From Glandiceps talaboti (lineage: Eukaryota > Hemichordata > Enteropneusta > Spengelidae): a DNA stretch of 64,000 nucleotides. Both the position numbers and the translations under genes were made by a program. This document shows, piece after piece, positions 27,634-38,643 of the stretch. The notes below the pieces were generated by a model. It saw nothing but the letters and a program-made list of their open reading frames with translations. It searched no databases and was not told where the DNA came from. Location: positions 12,801,776-12,865,775 of the forward strand of contig NC_135568.1 of assembly GCF_964340395.1 (NCBI RefSeq), given 5' to 3'. Numbering within the stretch: the first letter of the stretch is position 1; every line of letters begins with the position of its first letter.

Positions 27634-29900
27634 GTCTCATACTTCATTCTCTTTCTAAAATTACTTGTGCAGTAATATATGATAAGTTGTCTGTATTATC
27701 CATTTCAAAGAAACTGCGAAGATTATTTATAGACTTGTGATTCAACATTACCTCCAATGAGACTGTTCACAATAAATCTGATAACATCCCAGCATTTCAG
27801 AGCTACGTCACACCAAAGAAACCTGTGTTCTAAAGAGTTAACCTACATACTGGTACACACATTGAACCATAGACCCCCACACTAATAGTAGGGTCTATGA
27901 TTTCTGAAGGTTCACGAACAAATGCCGAAGGACCACAGAATAAAGCTGTGATATGAACAAATTATCTATAATACATCATGACATATTGTACATTTATTTG
28001 CTACAGATAAAAGCATGTTAGACTGTGCTATGTCTAATCAGTTTTCTTGTGATGGTCGATGTAAATCCAAGTTGACTTTATGTGACACAATCGTAGATTG
28101 TCAATCAGCTGTTGATGAAGATGGCTGTAATTACAGTAAGTTAATATATTCATTGATTTTAATTTTAAGGGGTAGAACCTGAGTGCATCGTTTTTGGGTG
28201 TAATATATTGATGCATGTTCAAAAGACACTCGCAGTATTCTGTACTTACTGAAGCATACTTAGGCACCACTTACCATTGACTGAACTCAAACCTGGCATT
28301 AAGGTATAACTTATAAATGATAGAAGTTATAAATAATCCAATGAGGTAATTTAGTTATACGGATGAAAATGTCAAGAAAATCCCTACTATGCAATCAACT
28401 ATTCCAAATATTGCCAGGAGAATGTCATATAATTATATGTAATGTCAAATAATGCACTATAATAGAACAGTATGGAAGTATTAATTTTTTCAGTTGAGAA
28501 TAAAAGTTTGTAAACTCAGTTTGTGCCACTTTAACTGTTTCTACATACTTAGCCCTCTAGAAACTGACACCCTATTTTTAGGGTGTAAGTACATAGATGA
28601 GCTAGAAACCACAGGGACATGTAATATTTATTACATTTTTGTTAGGAAAACAATATAAGAAATACAACATGTCCCTATGCCAGAAACCGAATCCTTAAGT
28701 GGTTAAATAAGTTAGCACTGTTTGCCTGTCATGAAATTGAACTCAGCTACCTCAAAAATATGTTAAAATGGCTTTGTTGCAAAATTGTAGAAAAACCATA
28801 GTTGGCCCTAAAAGTGCCGAATCTTATGTATATTTTTTAGACAGAATTTTAAAAGCAAATTGCCTGGCATGAGGGATGACCTAACCCTTAATTTTGTCAG
28901 TTCTTTTTTTTTAAAAATCGTAGAATGGCATGAAAATTAGACACAATTTTTTCTAACAATATATAGTAAATGCTCAAAATATCAATAATGAACCAAATTA
29001 TTTTTGAAATGTAAGTAATTGGAGGTGGGTTTAACTTTTTATATGTTTTTCATAAAATTCTCCCATCTAAATTTAGACACCAGCAGTGTCCACTTTATGA
29101 AAATAATTAACATGATAAGATAACAACTTTTTGAAAATCGTAGCTGAGTTATTTTTTCTAATTTTTTTACAGATGAACTGAACAGTTGTCCAAAGGCTTT
29201 CTTTCAACATCCATTTACTATGGAGTGTATTCCACATGAAATCATGGTATGTAATTAATATTCATTTGTTTTATTATCTTTCATGGTGATTTAGAAATCA
29301 TTAGATTAATATTTTTATTTTATTTCTGTGCTTAATGTCATAATTCTGTAATGAGATATTTTCGCCACTAGAAAATTTTTCGCATTTACAGTCTTCAGCT
29401 AGTGCCCAAAGGCTAAGCTTAATAATTTTTACTAATTACCAGATTGGTACATTGTTTTTTATGTACAAGAAGGCATTTTAGTCACTATATATGTGTTTTT
29501 GTTTTTTAATGAAATAAATAAGTCTTTAGCAAATATTTCTAGGTTTATGGTTGAATTTATTTACATTTACTACATTTCTGTGTCCATACACTTGTTTACT
29601 TCTGTTGGGGTACATGTTATACATAAATTGCCATATATGGTAGCACAGTCATTAATTTTTAAATGAATGCAAGATGATTTTATGTAATAGAATATAAACA
29701 CCATTCTTATTGGTTAATGGGTGATTGATATTAAGTCAAGAACCAATCAAGAGCCATGTTTGGCACTATAAATTTCCAGGCAATCTTCTGATGTATTTTT
29801 TTTTCATTTTTTTTCTTATTAGGAAGTATTTCTGAAACCCAGTGCTGCAAAGTACAGTCACTTGCATGAAGACATCAAACCAGACAACAACATACAGTAG
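23188..29900 (+). CDS. Secreted acidic-repeat protein with five LDL-receptor class A modules (gene span)
   Basis: Nine coding exons join with matching phases into 686 codons: 23188-23269, 23661-24863, 25341-25487, 25953-26075, 26637-26739, 27447-27568, 28007-28135, 29173-29246 and 29823-29900. Residues 1 to about 20 form a signal peptide (MVGVSVLSLAVFIAIVTVTS). Residues 28-428 come from one 1203-nt exon and are strongly acidic, with 17-residue repeats. Residues 440-636 hold five LDLa modules, one or so per exon. The last ~50 residues hold two more cysteines. I see no transmembrane segment, so secretion is inferred. LDLa modules bind calcium through the C-D-G-x-x-D-C and D-E acidic cluster and usually bind ligands, but no ligand can be named. 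The last exon ends in TAG. I do not recognise the overall architecture as a named family. Exon boundaries are read by eye from consensus splice sites, phase and module structure. Confidence 0.85.
23661..24863 (+). CDS. LDLa gene exon 2: acidic repeat region
   Basis: The acceptor TTTTCAG precedes AACTTACAG and the donor CCAG|GTAAGG ends the exon, phase 1 at both ends. The 401 codons are rich in Glu and Asp. Seven imperfect 17-residue units of the type S-E-H-L-E-D-E-x10 occupy 24152-24529. Three 9-residue K-L-T-T-V-A-M-D-T units occupy 24746-24826. No cysteine-rich module or hydrophobic segment is present. The region is probably an extended, negatively charged stalk or mineral/cation-binding segment; that role is inference from composition only. 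Confidence 0.88.
25150..25315 (+). repeat. Dispersed repeat copy A, in an LDLa gene intron
   Basis: It begins TGACTCCCATCATGCAATGG and contains GCAAGTAATTTTAGATGATC and TTCTCCAGAACCCACAG. The same order of words occurs in a SETD2 intron at 59435-59605, same orientation. Confidence 0.75.
25341..25487 (+). CDS. LDLa gene exon 3: LDLa module 1
   Basis: The exon is phase 1 to phase 1, with acceptor TTACAG and donor TGTG|GTATGT. It encodes a complete six-cysteine LDLa module ending CDGKSDCQDGSDENPQFC, with all calcium-ligand acidic residues (D-G-x-x-D-C and G-S-D-E) in place. Confidence 0.93.
25953..26075 (+). CDS. LDLa gene exon 4: LDLa module 2
   Basis: The exon is phase 1 to phase 1, with acceptor CTGTTCAG and donor TGCA|GTAAGT. 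It encodes a six-cysteine module ending CDGVSDCLNGADEINC, with the calcium-binding residues kept. Confidence 0.92.
26637..26739 (+). CDS. LDLa gene exon 5: degenerate LDLa module 3
   Basis: The acceptor is TCACTAG and the donor ATGGT|GTAAGT; the exon goes from phase 1 to phase 2. With the first codon of exon 6 it gives a module with only four cysteines, ending CDGIRNCFTGWDESPMVC. The second and third LDLa cysteines are missing, and the calcium-ligand Asp of D-G-x-x-D-C is replaced by Asn. Confidence 0.82.
27447..27568 (+). CDS. LDLa gene exon 6: LDLa module 4
   Basis: The acceptor is CATTCAG and the donor TGTG|GTAGGT; the exon goes from phase 2 to phase 1. It completes module 3 (GT|T, then Cys) and encodes a full six-cysteine module ending CDGSSQCQDKSDESQC. 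The D-C Asp is replaced by Gln, while the S-D-E cluster is intact. Confidence 0.9.
27579..27638. repeat. (TGTC)n microsatellite at a splice donor
   Basis: The array begins about ten bases after the exon 6 donor of the LDLa gene. TGTC units are interrupted by one TGTACTAGTG segment. Confidence 0.95.
28007..28135 (+). CDS. LDLa gene exon 7: LDLa module 5
   Basis: The acceptor is GCTACAG and the donor TACA|GTAAGT, phase 1 to phase 1. It encodes a six-cysteine module with shortened spacing (DCAMSNQFSCDGRC, then LCDTIVDC and DEDGC). It is less canonical than modules 1 and 2 but keeps the cysteine order. Confidence 0.87.
29173..29246 (+). CDS. LDLa gene exon 8: C-terminal tail
   Basis: The acceptor is TTTTTTACAG and the donor ATCATG|GTATGT, phase 1 to phase 0. 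It encodes about 25 residues with two cysteines (SCPKAFFQHPFTMEC), too few for an LDLa module. No family is recognised. Confidence 0.75.
29823..29900 (+). CDS. LDLa gene exon 9: terminal coding exon
   Basis: The acceptor is TTCTTATTAG. 25 codons are followed by TAG at 29898-29900. The tail is polar (ends HEDIKPDNNIQ) and lacks a transmembrane or lipid-anchor signal, which supports a secreted product. Confidence 0.72.
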   Translation, partial: EVFLKPSAAKYSHLHEDIKPDNNIQ

Positions 29901-29942
29901 AACAAGTCTTTGAGAGAAAGATACAGACAGATGGATGGACGA

Positions 29943-29977
<35 letters not shown>

Positions 29978-29992
29978 TAGACAGACAGACAG
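29943..29992. repeat. (ACAG)n microsatellite in the 3' UTR
   Basis: ACAG units lie about 43 bases after the stop codon of the LDLa gene, so they are probably transcribed in its 3' UTR. Confidence 0.93.
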
Positions 29993-31176
29993 ATCTCAAC
30001 ATACTAATACACAGAGAGAGACAGAGTATGAAATACAGGTATTAAGGAAGGCAAACAGTGATAGATGAAAAGAAACACATCTAACTACACTTTAACTTAA
30101 CTTTCTCCCATAGTGTCAGATAATCAGAGGAACCATAGCAATATCGATTAAAAAGAATATTGCCTTTGTTCAGGACCAATTATTTGTAAAGCTCTGCCAG
30201 ATAACTAAGAGTTTTAATCACACAAATTTCCATCCCAATCTGACATGGCACTGTAATCATGTTAATTTTCTCAACCTGGTTATAAATTCTGCAGATGTAG
30301 CATGAAACACAAAATGTAGTAGAAATTATCCCTTCCATCACAGACAAGCTGATATACCAGTATGCATACATGTTATGGTATGGAAAGAATTTGACTGCGT
30401 AATATATGTAAGGTGACACAGAACTAATATAGAATTTCTAACGTTCTAAGGATAATAAGTTACACAGTGTTGATTCTGTCGGACACAGAAAATTATTTCA
30501 CCTATTTCTTGATTCAAAGGATTGGGTTGTATGATATGATACACAAGTTTAAAAATAAATTTGGTTTTGATTTCTAGATTTCACCATGAAGCAAATATTT
30601 ACCATAGTCAGTATTTCATTATTGTAATTTTTATACCAATTATAGTTCAATTTATTGCAGTAAGTTTCCATGTTTTTATACACATTGAGTGGTTTGTTTA
30701 CAGAATATTTAATTATTGAAGACATAAGTACAGTAAGACCTGCAGTTTTATAAAACATATCAGTTTTCTGCTGTATGTGAGTTGCTAACAAAAACAGAAT
30801 TACATTTTACAATATTGTATAATAATTTTACATCGTGGTTTTATGCAGAATTTGAAAATTTCTTCTTACTGAACAATCCTAACTTTCAATGCTATTCCAT
30901 AAAATACTTGAGAATTGGGTTTTATGATTGAACACGGAGGGCGCTGTTTATAGCAAATTACAACTTTAACACAAGGGGGCGGTGTTAAGCAAAATTGCTA
31001 CATTACAACAGTGCTGGTGACAGAATTTGGTGAGAAAAAATTGTCATTCAGTTGAAATATTGGTCACACTTTTAAAATCAAAATACCAATAACAGTAAAA
31101 GTTACAGTTGTGACTTTTTTGTACATTTGGAAATTATAATCCCAGGCTGACAATATATATAAGTTGTGTTTTGCTG

Positions 31177-31182
31177 AATAAA
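31177..31182 (+). terminator. Likely poly(A) signal of the LDLa gene
   Basis: A canonical AATAAA is followed within about 40-70 bases by a GT-rich stretch (TGTGTTTGTC and TTTTTGTGTGTGG). This is the best cleavage-signal pair downstream of the stop at 29900 and implies a 3' UTR near 1.3 kb. An alternative AATAAA lies at 30554-30559. Confidence 0.55.
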
Positions 31183-32652
31183 ATATGTGCTAGTAGGAAC
31201 TCTAAGTATTGACTGAACTGTGTTTGTCTTCTTTTTGTGTGTGGATGGTGTACTGCTTATTGTCATCAAGTGAACATTACAAAAAAATGATGGAATTTAG
31301 TGAACTTTGATATTTTGAAGTCAATTGTACCTTTTGACTTTTTTATTGATACACTTGAAATTTTAGCATAGACATGCAAGAAGAATGAAATTTCAGATGC
31401 TGTCAAATTCTCTTACTCTCAACTGATGGCTTTATCTCCAGTCATTCATCCCTTTATCTTGTTCTACATGTTCACTACTTTACTAAGGTTGAGAACAAGC
31501 CAAGGAACATGCCTAGGATGTGGGAAATCTGGTAAAAAACTGACAGTTTCCCATACTTTGATTGTAGCATTGTTTTGCATGCGAACCTTACTAAAAATGA
31601 CAAGTTGATATTTCATCCCACCCATACCCTTCGAGTGATTCCTCTTATTCTTGGCTTCCAATGGACTAATTTGGTATAATGTGTGTGTGCTTTTACTTGT
31701 CTTTTGCATGTAAGATGACCTGATGTGTGGAGCGTGAAAACACTAGGGGATAGCCACTCTTCAGAAAACTACATAAATTGATGCGAGTGTATGGCAAGAA
31801 AAACCCTCCACCATTACCAGTTAAAAACACATGCAACTATCAAAGCAATCCTTGGGGAACTAAAGTGAGTCTAGCTTGACCCATGAGTCCTGACCCTTGA
31901 CCCTTGACCCCTCTCTACCCTTACAACACAAAGAAACTACATATACATACCAAGAGACAAGTTTACAGTATCACATATATAGTCTTTAATAGCATAAACG
32001 CATACAAATAAAGATAATCTCTGATTTGAATTGAACAGATGAGTTGGTAACACTTCACAATTCACTTTAACTTTTATTTTATACAATTTACCACAAAACC
32101 ATTGACTAAATATGTAGTGAAGTATCAAGTCTGTCAGATACACTATCAGGGCACCCTCTGTGTCAGGGCATCCTGTGTTTGAGGTGCCTGTGTTTGGGTG
32201 TCCTCTGTGTCAGGGCACCCTCAAACACTGGCCAAACCCTTTCACAATGAATTTTAGAGTGACACTGCATATCTTGTGGTCTATAGACAGCAGAAACAGA
32301 AGACAAACTGTATTACCTCACTCAAAGCATACAAATCTTTTTACAGCTGAATAATCACGAAACCAAAGTATACAAAAAATATGACGAGGATTTCCATGTA
32401 TATTATATAAAACATAAACATATACATTATATTTCCCCATTATACAACACAGACACACAAAAATGTGGCTGTGTGTACATAAACATGAAGTATTAGATTT
32501 GACTGAACATTGAGAAATCTTAATCTTAGCATAAAAGTTGTCTTTTTTTTTTTTAATTTTGTAAATTGTTTGTAAATTGGACAATGGATGTAATAATACT
32601 ACTCCACATATTATTATCCATCAAGTGTTATAGACTGCAATTGTTTACTAAC

Positions 32653-33042
32653 TTAAAGTGACATGCGCCTCGGAATTAAGCTCTTTAAACTTTTGTTGTT
32701 ACTCTGTTCAATAAAACTCCAACTCATTCTCAGTTAAAATCAAGAAAAAAAATCTGGGGTCACCATACATATCTTTGAAATAGAGGTTAAAATGATATCA
32801 AAGTTTAGTCATTTTAGAATCCAATATGGCCACCAAATCCAATATGGCCACCAATATACTGTGTTAACTCTATGGGGAAAACATAAGATTGATGATTTCC
32901 TTGAAAACAAGTTGGTGAAACCCCAAATTTCTTTCATTATTTCAAAAGGACCAGGAACAAGCTTTCATATGGCAAGGCTTGGAGAGAACTGAAAGACTTT
33001 GATGTTCAGGGAAATTTGTCCCCAAGGTGCAGTCTACCTTAA
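32653..33042. mobile_element. TTAA-flanked MITE (piggyBac-like)
   Basis: The left end reads TTAAAGTGACATGCGCCTCGG. The right end, reverse-complemented, reads TTAAGGTAGACTGCACCTTGG, so about 15 of 21 bases match as terminal inverted repeats. Both ends carry TTAA, the target-site signature of piggyBac elements. There is no transposase; the interior contains an 18-bp tandem duplication of a CCAATATGGCCACC word. A non-autonomous element is inferred. Confidence 0.6.
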
Positions 33043-33349
33043 AGAAAACAGAAAATTAATATTTACCCTATTTTGGGTTACTGTAACTAAACTAACCCAC
33101 ACTACAATGCTTAGTACCTGATATATGGTTTTACCACTTAGGTGAGTCAAAAAAGTCATAAGTTTTACTGGAGTTCACAAGATGATGTGACTATTTCTGA
33201 GAAGACAGGTATAGTAATAATATCTTACATGTGAAGAATCACAATAAAAAAACATTCACACACACAACAGAGTTTGGATAGAAAGTATGTGATCTCGCAA
33301 TGATTAAAAACCCTTTCAATGTTCCAAGTGACACCACACAGTTAGTCTT

Positions 33350-33557
33350 GGTTACCAAGACTATAGGTAATCTAGTTTCTATATGGTATCGTAATGATTT
33401 ACACCTCCAAGTTTCTATCGGGTATCGTTACTATTTATACCTCCACCATTTAGTTAGAGACCATGCTGGCATCCAGACTAGACTATAGTGGGCTCAGCCT
33501 ATGAAACCCTTCGGTGGTCTCATAGAAGAGCCCCTAGTGGCGAGAGTCTGGGTAACC
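33350..33557. mobile_element. Short TIR element with two internal 40-bp units
   Basis: The ends are GGTTACCAAGACTAT and, reverse-complemented, GGTTACCCAGACTCT (about 12 of 15 matching). Inside are two units of the type CTAGTTTCTATATGGTATCG followed by TAATGATTTACACCTC. The same 40-bp unit forms the array at 43390-43690, followed there too by a TTAGA-GACCA...CAGACTA-like segment. The superfamily is not determined. Confidence 0.5.
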
Positions 33558-34689
33558 GTAACTAACACATAGACTGAAGGTGTTCATATTTTACCAACAA
33601 TGCAATGCAACATGTTATTATGACCCCCTAGCACTATGCAAAATGGTATGCCGGGTACCAAGAAATATAGCTACAGTGCAAAGAGAACTCTATCACTACT
33701 TGTTAGTATCCGTATACATACTCCCACTCAAATAATTACTATAAATGAAACAAAAAATAAACAAGGTATTATAAAACTTTGTACATCACAAAATAACCAA
33801 TGGAATGACGCAAGTCAATCAAATCACATTTATGTAACATCGCATAAAATCATTAGTCTAGAAATGTATATGTGTGGGAACTTTTTCTTCAATCTTTCTC
33901 TCCATGTATAGTCAAATGGACAAATTCTACCTAAAATCAGTAAATCTGCTGGGGAAGGGTGAACAGTGCCTGTTAGTAATCCATCACACACTGACATGCA
34001 GTTGTAATTGGTTACTTCGTTCACTTTACTATGAACTCAACCTTCGGTCTTAAAGTAAGTCATGTGAGAACACGACACAATTATGTTCATATCAACACAG
34101 TACGATAGCACTGCTGTCGGTGGCAAGAACAGAATGTTGTGCCATTTGACTATACAGTGGAGAGAGAGAGAGATCATAGTAAACAAGTTACTAGACTAGT
34201 AATCATATGCTGGGACCTTACACTTGGGTCTCATTTACAGGAAAGTCTGACCACCAGACTGACGAAAATAAGTCTTGGTGGATGTTGAACTAAATAGTAG
34301 TACTCAAGTTATTGTAAGTACTTAAATGACAAGCAGAAGACATAAGTTCAAGATATAGTACAATGTATGTAAGAACATGATTTCAGGGAATTGTTCTTGA
34401 AACTTGAAAGCACTGAAAATGTAGATGGAATGTCCAGCTTTACACATTCCAAATATTACTAAGTTACACCGACAGATCAGAAGACAAGTTTTCTCATGAA
34501 TGACAATTACACTAGTCTCATACATGGATTTTGAAAGCCTGTTTCTGACAATGCAGTATAACAGTCTTGTAAACAAGCAAAAAGTACTAAAACATAGACC
34601 GCTAGTTTTCACATGCTATATCAATATTTCCCCATACTTCCACATAGTTCATAATTACATAGATACTTTCCACATTATATTATAATTTC

Positions 34690-35030
34690 TACACACAGAA
34701 ATCTAGCTTCTACATGCAACTTTACACTTTTTTACACATAGAAAGCTAGTCTCCACATGCTAGGGATTCTCATTTCCACATGATACATTATAATTTCTAC
34801 ACATAAAAAGCTAGTCTCCACATGCTATATTAGTTTTCACACACAACTAGTCTCCACATGCTACATTCTCATTGTCACATATTTCCACACATAGAAAGCC
34901 AGTTTCCACATGCTATGTTCATGTATTAGTTTTCACACACAGCTAGTATACACACACTAGATTGGCATTGTCACATACTTCCACATGTTATATCATAATT
35001 TCCACACATACAAAATACTTTCCACATGCT
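34690..35030. repeat. Degenerate minisatellite (CACACATAGAAAGCTAGTCTCCACATGCTA type)
   Basis: Words such as TTTCCACACATAGAAAGC, CTAGTCTCCACATGCTA and TTTTCACACACA recur about every 35-60 bases, with frequent indels. At least seven recognisable units are present. There is no coding potential. Confidence 0.7.
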
Positions 35031-35089
35031 GTAATTATATAAATAACCAGTGGTCAGATCTGTAAGGGGTGTGTGGCCAGTGCTGGAAA

Positions 35090-35420
35090 CTCAGGCCCCA
35101 TTTTAGACCCATCTTGACAAAAAATCAATGTCCCATTTTAGACCATTACAGGTTTCTTAAAAGATGAAAGTTTAGACCTAAATATATTTTCCTTACGAGG
35201 CAACATTTTGGGGCAATTACTGGCAGTTTTGATTTGATAAAGGTCACTAGAGCCCATTTTAGACCAAGCAAAATTGAAAAATAAAGCAAAATGGACCCAT
35301 TTCAGACTCTTCAGGTCGAAAAAAACAGACCCCATTTTAGACCAAAGGGCTAGAAAATGCACCCCAAAGGGCGGCACATATACATGTACTCAAAAAAGGG
35401 GAGCCCCCCCCCCCCCAGGT
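35090..35420. repeat. Interspersed repeat with CCCATTTTAGACC motif
   Basis: The word CCCATTTTAGACC or a close variant occurs about five times between 35098 and 35342, spaced irregularly. After it come AATGCACCCCAAAGGGCGGCAC and a terminal run of 14 C residues (35404-35417). This looks like a dispersed repeat family with an internal motif; its class is not known to me. Confidence 0.55.
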
Positions 35421-35519
35421 TATTCATTTATTCATCAGCTGCCAATAAGTGCACAAGGAAATATATATACTTTGTACTAGATATACATGTAGATAAAATA
35501 TACTACTGTCAAATGTACA

Positions 35520-35815
35520 TGTTCACAATTCAGTGTTTACTGACCCCAGAAATCTTTTGTGAAATGTACACAGTTCTCTGGACCCCAGTAAGCATAGCAA
35601 AATGTACATAGTTCAGTTCTCTGGACCAAAAGTGATCATAGTGAAACATACATAATTCAGTGTTCACTGGACCCACTGTAAATAATGAAAGTGAAATGTA
35701 CACAATGCAGTTCACATGCTTCCAGTAATTGGTAGTAAAATGTACACAGTTTGGTGTTCTCTGAACCCTAATAATCATAGTGAAATGTACACAATTCAGT
35801 GTTCTTGGGACTTAA
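35520..35815. repeat. Degenerate minisatellite (GTGAAATGTACACAATTCAGTG type)
   Basis: Six to seven units are recognisable by GTGAAATGTACACA-like words near 35559, 35598, 35640, 35690, 35733 and 35780, each followed by TTCAGTGTTCTCTGGACC-like sequence. The spacing is 39-51 bases. Confidence 0.72.
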
Positions 35816-35945
35816 AAGTGGCGATATGGATGAGGATTAGGTATTTATTTTGGATTTTATTTTAATTTATAAAAACAATTTTATCATGGCTTATTACTTG
35901 AAAATTCACTGTGAAACAACATATGATATGCAAAGTCTTTGTTTG

Positions 35946-36012
35946 TATGCTTGGGGGTTCGAACCCAGACTGTAGTGCAGAGGCCTACAAGCTAATTGCT
36001 TGGCCACCCACA
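35946..36012 (-). mobile_element. tRNA-derived SINE head
   Basis: On the - strand the sequence begins GTGGGTGGCCAAGCAATTAG, with an A-box-like TGGCCAAGCAATTAG. About 35 bases later comes CTGGGTTCGAACCCCC, a perfect B box. The acceptor ends do not pair, so it is not a functional tRNA. The spacing and sequence match tRNA-derived SINE promoters. The SINE body and tail were not delimited. Confidence 0.6.
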
Positions 36013-36116
36013 AACCATCACTACATCCATGTGTGTGGTTACATAAGCAAAAACAACAATGAATATATGTAGGTGTATTTTAGTCTAAATATGTTTATAT
36101 AGTACCTTGGTGAAAT

Positions 36117-36146
36117 CTCAGACCACTAAACTTTTAGCGGTCTGAG
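36117..36146. repeat. Tight inverted repeat (14-bp arms, 2-nt loop)
   Basis: CTCAGACCACTAAA and TTTAGCGGTCTGAG are complementary at 13 of 14 positions with only CT between them. A cruciform or hairpin is possible; no gene is nearby. Confidence 0.75.
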
Positions 36147-36149
36147 GTG

Positions 36150-38643
36150 AAATGATCACACAGTATTTACCCACACAATAGCATATAGTATATACATGTA
36201 CATAACAAGATATTATGGATATTAATTTCAAATGTAACAAATAGCCTCGTTCTATCAATGCTATCAGAAATCAGAACATGATTCAATACAGAAATCATAC
36301 ACCCTCCAGGATTGAAGATAAAATGTACATGTGATGTGATGTAATATACAAAATGTTGATGGTCTCCTAATCTGTATGGTATGCCATGACAGGGCACCCT
36401 CACACATCAGTCAACCCCTTAGATAGAGTAGGCAGGTGATGGCAGAGGAATACGATGTATCATGCAGTCTAATATTTTCACAGAAAACAGTAATATAGCT
36501 ATCAGAAATTTACAAGACAAAAAACATGTACTGTTATATAACATCTACTAATTTTAAGATAGCATGGAAAACACTACTCGATCAAGCTTTGTGGAAAACC
36601 ATATGTTAAAATCACAAAAATAAAACTGAAATTTCACGGGAGTTTTATTTGTAAACCCATGCATGATCAGGTTATGAATAATAATCAAAATCATAAAAAA
36701 ATTATTCTCTGATGATAAAAATTTTCATTCTTAAATTTCTGTTATAGGTGGTACAAACGTAAGTAAACATAATCTACTGAAATCACAATGTTGTTGCCAT
36801 GGTAACACAATACAAATTAACGCATAGAACAACTGGGTAGATTTGTCAAATCTTTAACATACACAATTCCTGTTACACAACCAAGGGCTCCAATTACCTG
36901 CAAGCAACATTTGCCTGTTTTTATCTGCAATCTAGTGGTATTTATACGCCAATAATATGCACAGTTTGACAAAGCCTGTTAACCTGAACTGACAAGTTGT
37001 CACTCACGGGTATTAGACCCCTTGGTTGCGTAACGAGAACTTTTTGTATACACGTTTAACAGTTTAATTCAGAACATACTATTTATAATTATGATATATC
37101 AAATGTCTGTTACCAATATTAGGCTAATGAAACCTTTTGCAAAAAACAGTTATAAAATAAAATTATAACAGCTATTGCCACTAGAGCCTAAAATCCATTC
37201 TTTATTACATGTACATGGTATTTCATTTCACATGGATTCCTGGCTACTGTAGGCTAGATACTACATGACTCCAATGAGATATCAAATCGTCTTTTTGCCA
37301 CTGTCCAATTGTTAGAATGATCAAGAACAATGTATAAGTAGCATCCTGAGCTGACAAATATACCATATTTGGACATTATGTAACTGGCCCCAGTAAATAC
37401 TAACTTATCATTGGGTAGAATGCTGTGAGCGAAACAGAAAGACTTGATGTTCATGACTGTGTGGGTGGCTTTGGTGGAATTTGAAATTTCATCTCAGGAC
37501 CTTATTGAGCTAGATATACATGTAAATAGAGAGATCTTGAGATTTGATGCCAGGGATAGCACTAGACGAAGGCTTCTGTTACAACAAAGCAATACAATAC
37601 AGAATAAATAAAATAGCCACAAAATGAACAAATATTGAAGTAAAATAATGACATAATATACATACAAGACATCAGGAATTTTAAGAAAACATTAGTTAAC
37701 TAATTGATAGAGTAAAAGCTTTGTTGTTGTTGGTTCTCTTGCTAAACAAGTGTGTACAATGTACATGACAAATCTTCCAACTACCTTACTGAGTACCCAG
37801 GGTTACACTTTGAGAATATGTAGGGTCACTCTTGGCTGTATAAATATAATACTGATACAACATGTTTGTAACTTGGCAATAACACTGACGTTTAACCCTA
37901 TGGTTTCAAGCAAATCCAGGCATAATTTATTCCTGAAAAATAGGGTAATAGATTCCTCTTGTTCCCAAACTTGTGAAACCTCTACGAATTTTACCAGCAG
38001 GGTTCTTTTAACCTTTCCCTAAGAGTATTTGTTACACTGTATCGCCAGTATTCAAACTTCATGCCCAGCTGAGAAATCCAATATTGTCAAACAAACATTA
38101 GCAAACAAATATAATGGGGAAAGGGACCCAAACACAAGTAGGGCACACTTGCTTGTCCTGCTGAGGATAGAGCAACTGAAAAGTAGGACCTGGTAACTGG
38201 TATTACATTGTATTTTAGCAAGTGTGTATTGTAGTAAAAGTCAAATTCCAATGTAAGTTTGTCAGATATGGAATATGATATTTGCTACAGTGTAGATCAG
38301 TATTGAGAACTAGTTATTGCTATTTCAACTCAAAACTGTTTTGTTTTCAAAAGTAAAGCAGTAAATTTGACAAATCTTGGCAGGCCACATCATTTCACAT
38401 ACTTGTCTAATTATCAGTGGTTTGCATGCCTTTGTATTATACTAACTGATTCTAACTATAAGATTATTTTGAAAATTTTGAATCGTTGGTCTTGGTCTGT
38501 AATAAGTATCAATCATCACTTTTCTGTATCTAGAATCAGACTTATGGTGTAACAATACAATCATGACAATTTTAAAACTAGCAGTGTAAGTTTGTGCTTA
38601 CTTTGGTCACCTTACATGTACATGTATCTCCATTTTTGAGGGC
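36150..38643. other. Gene-free stretch, possibly RNF41 3' UTR in part
   Basis: No coding exon is recognised. The stretch lies immediately 3' of the RNF41 stop codon on the - strand and may contain its 3' UTR. A reverse-strand AATAAA lies near 37197-37202, but no signal is clearly preferred. A possible X-box word GTTGCCATGGTAAC lies at 36793-36806. Confidence 0.35.
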
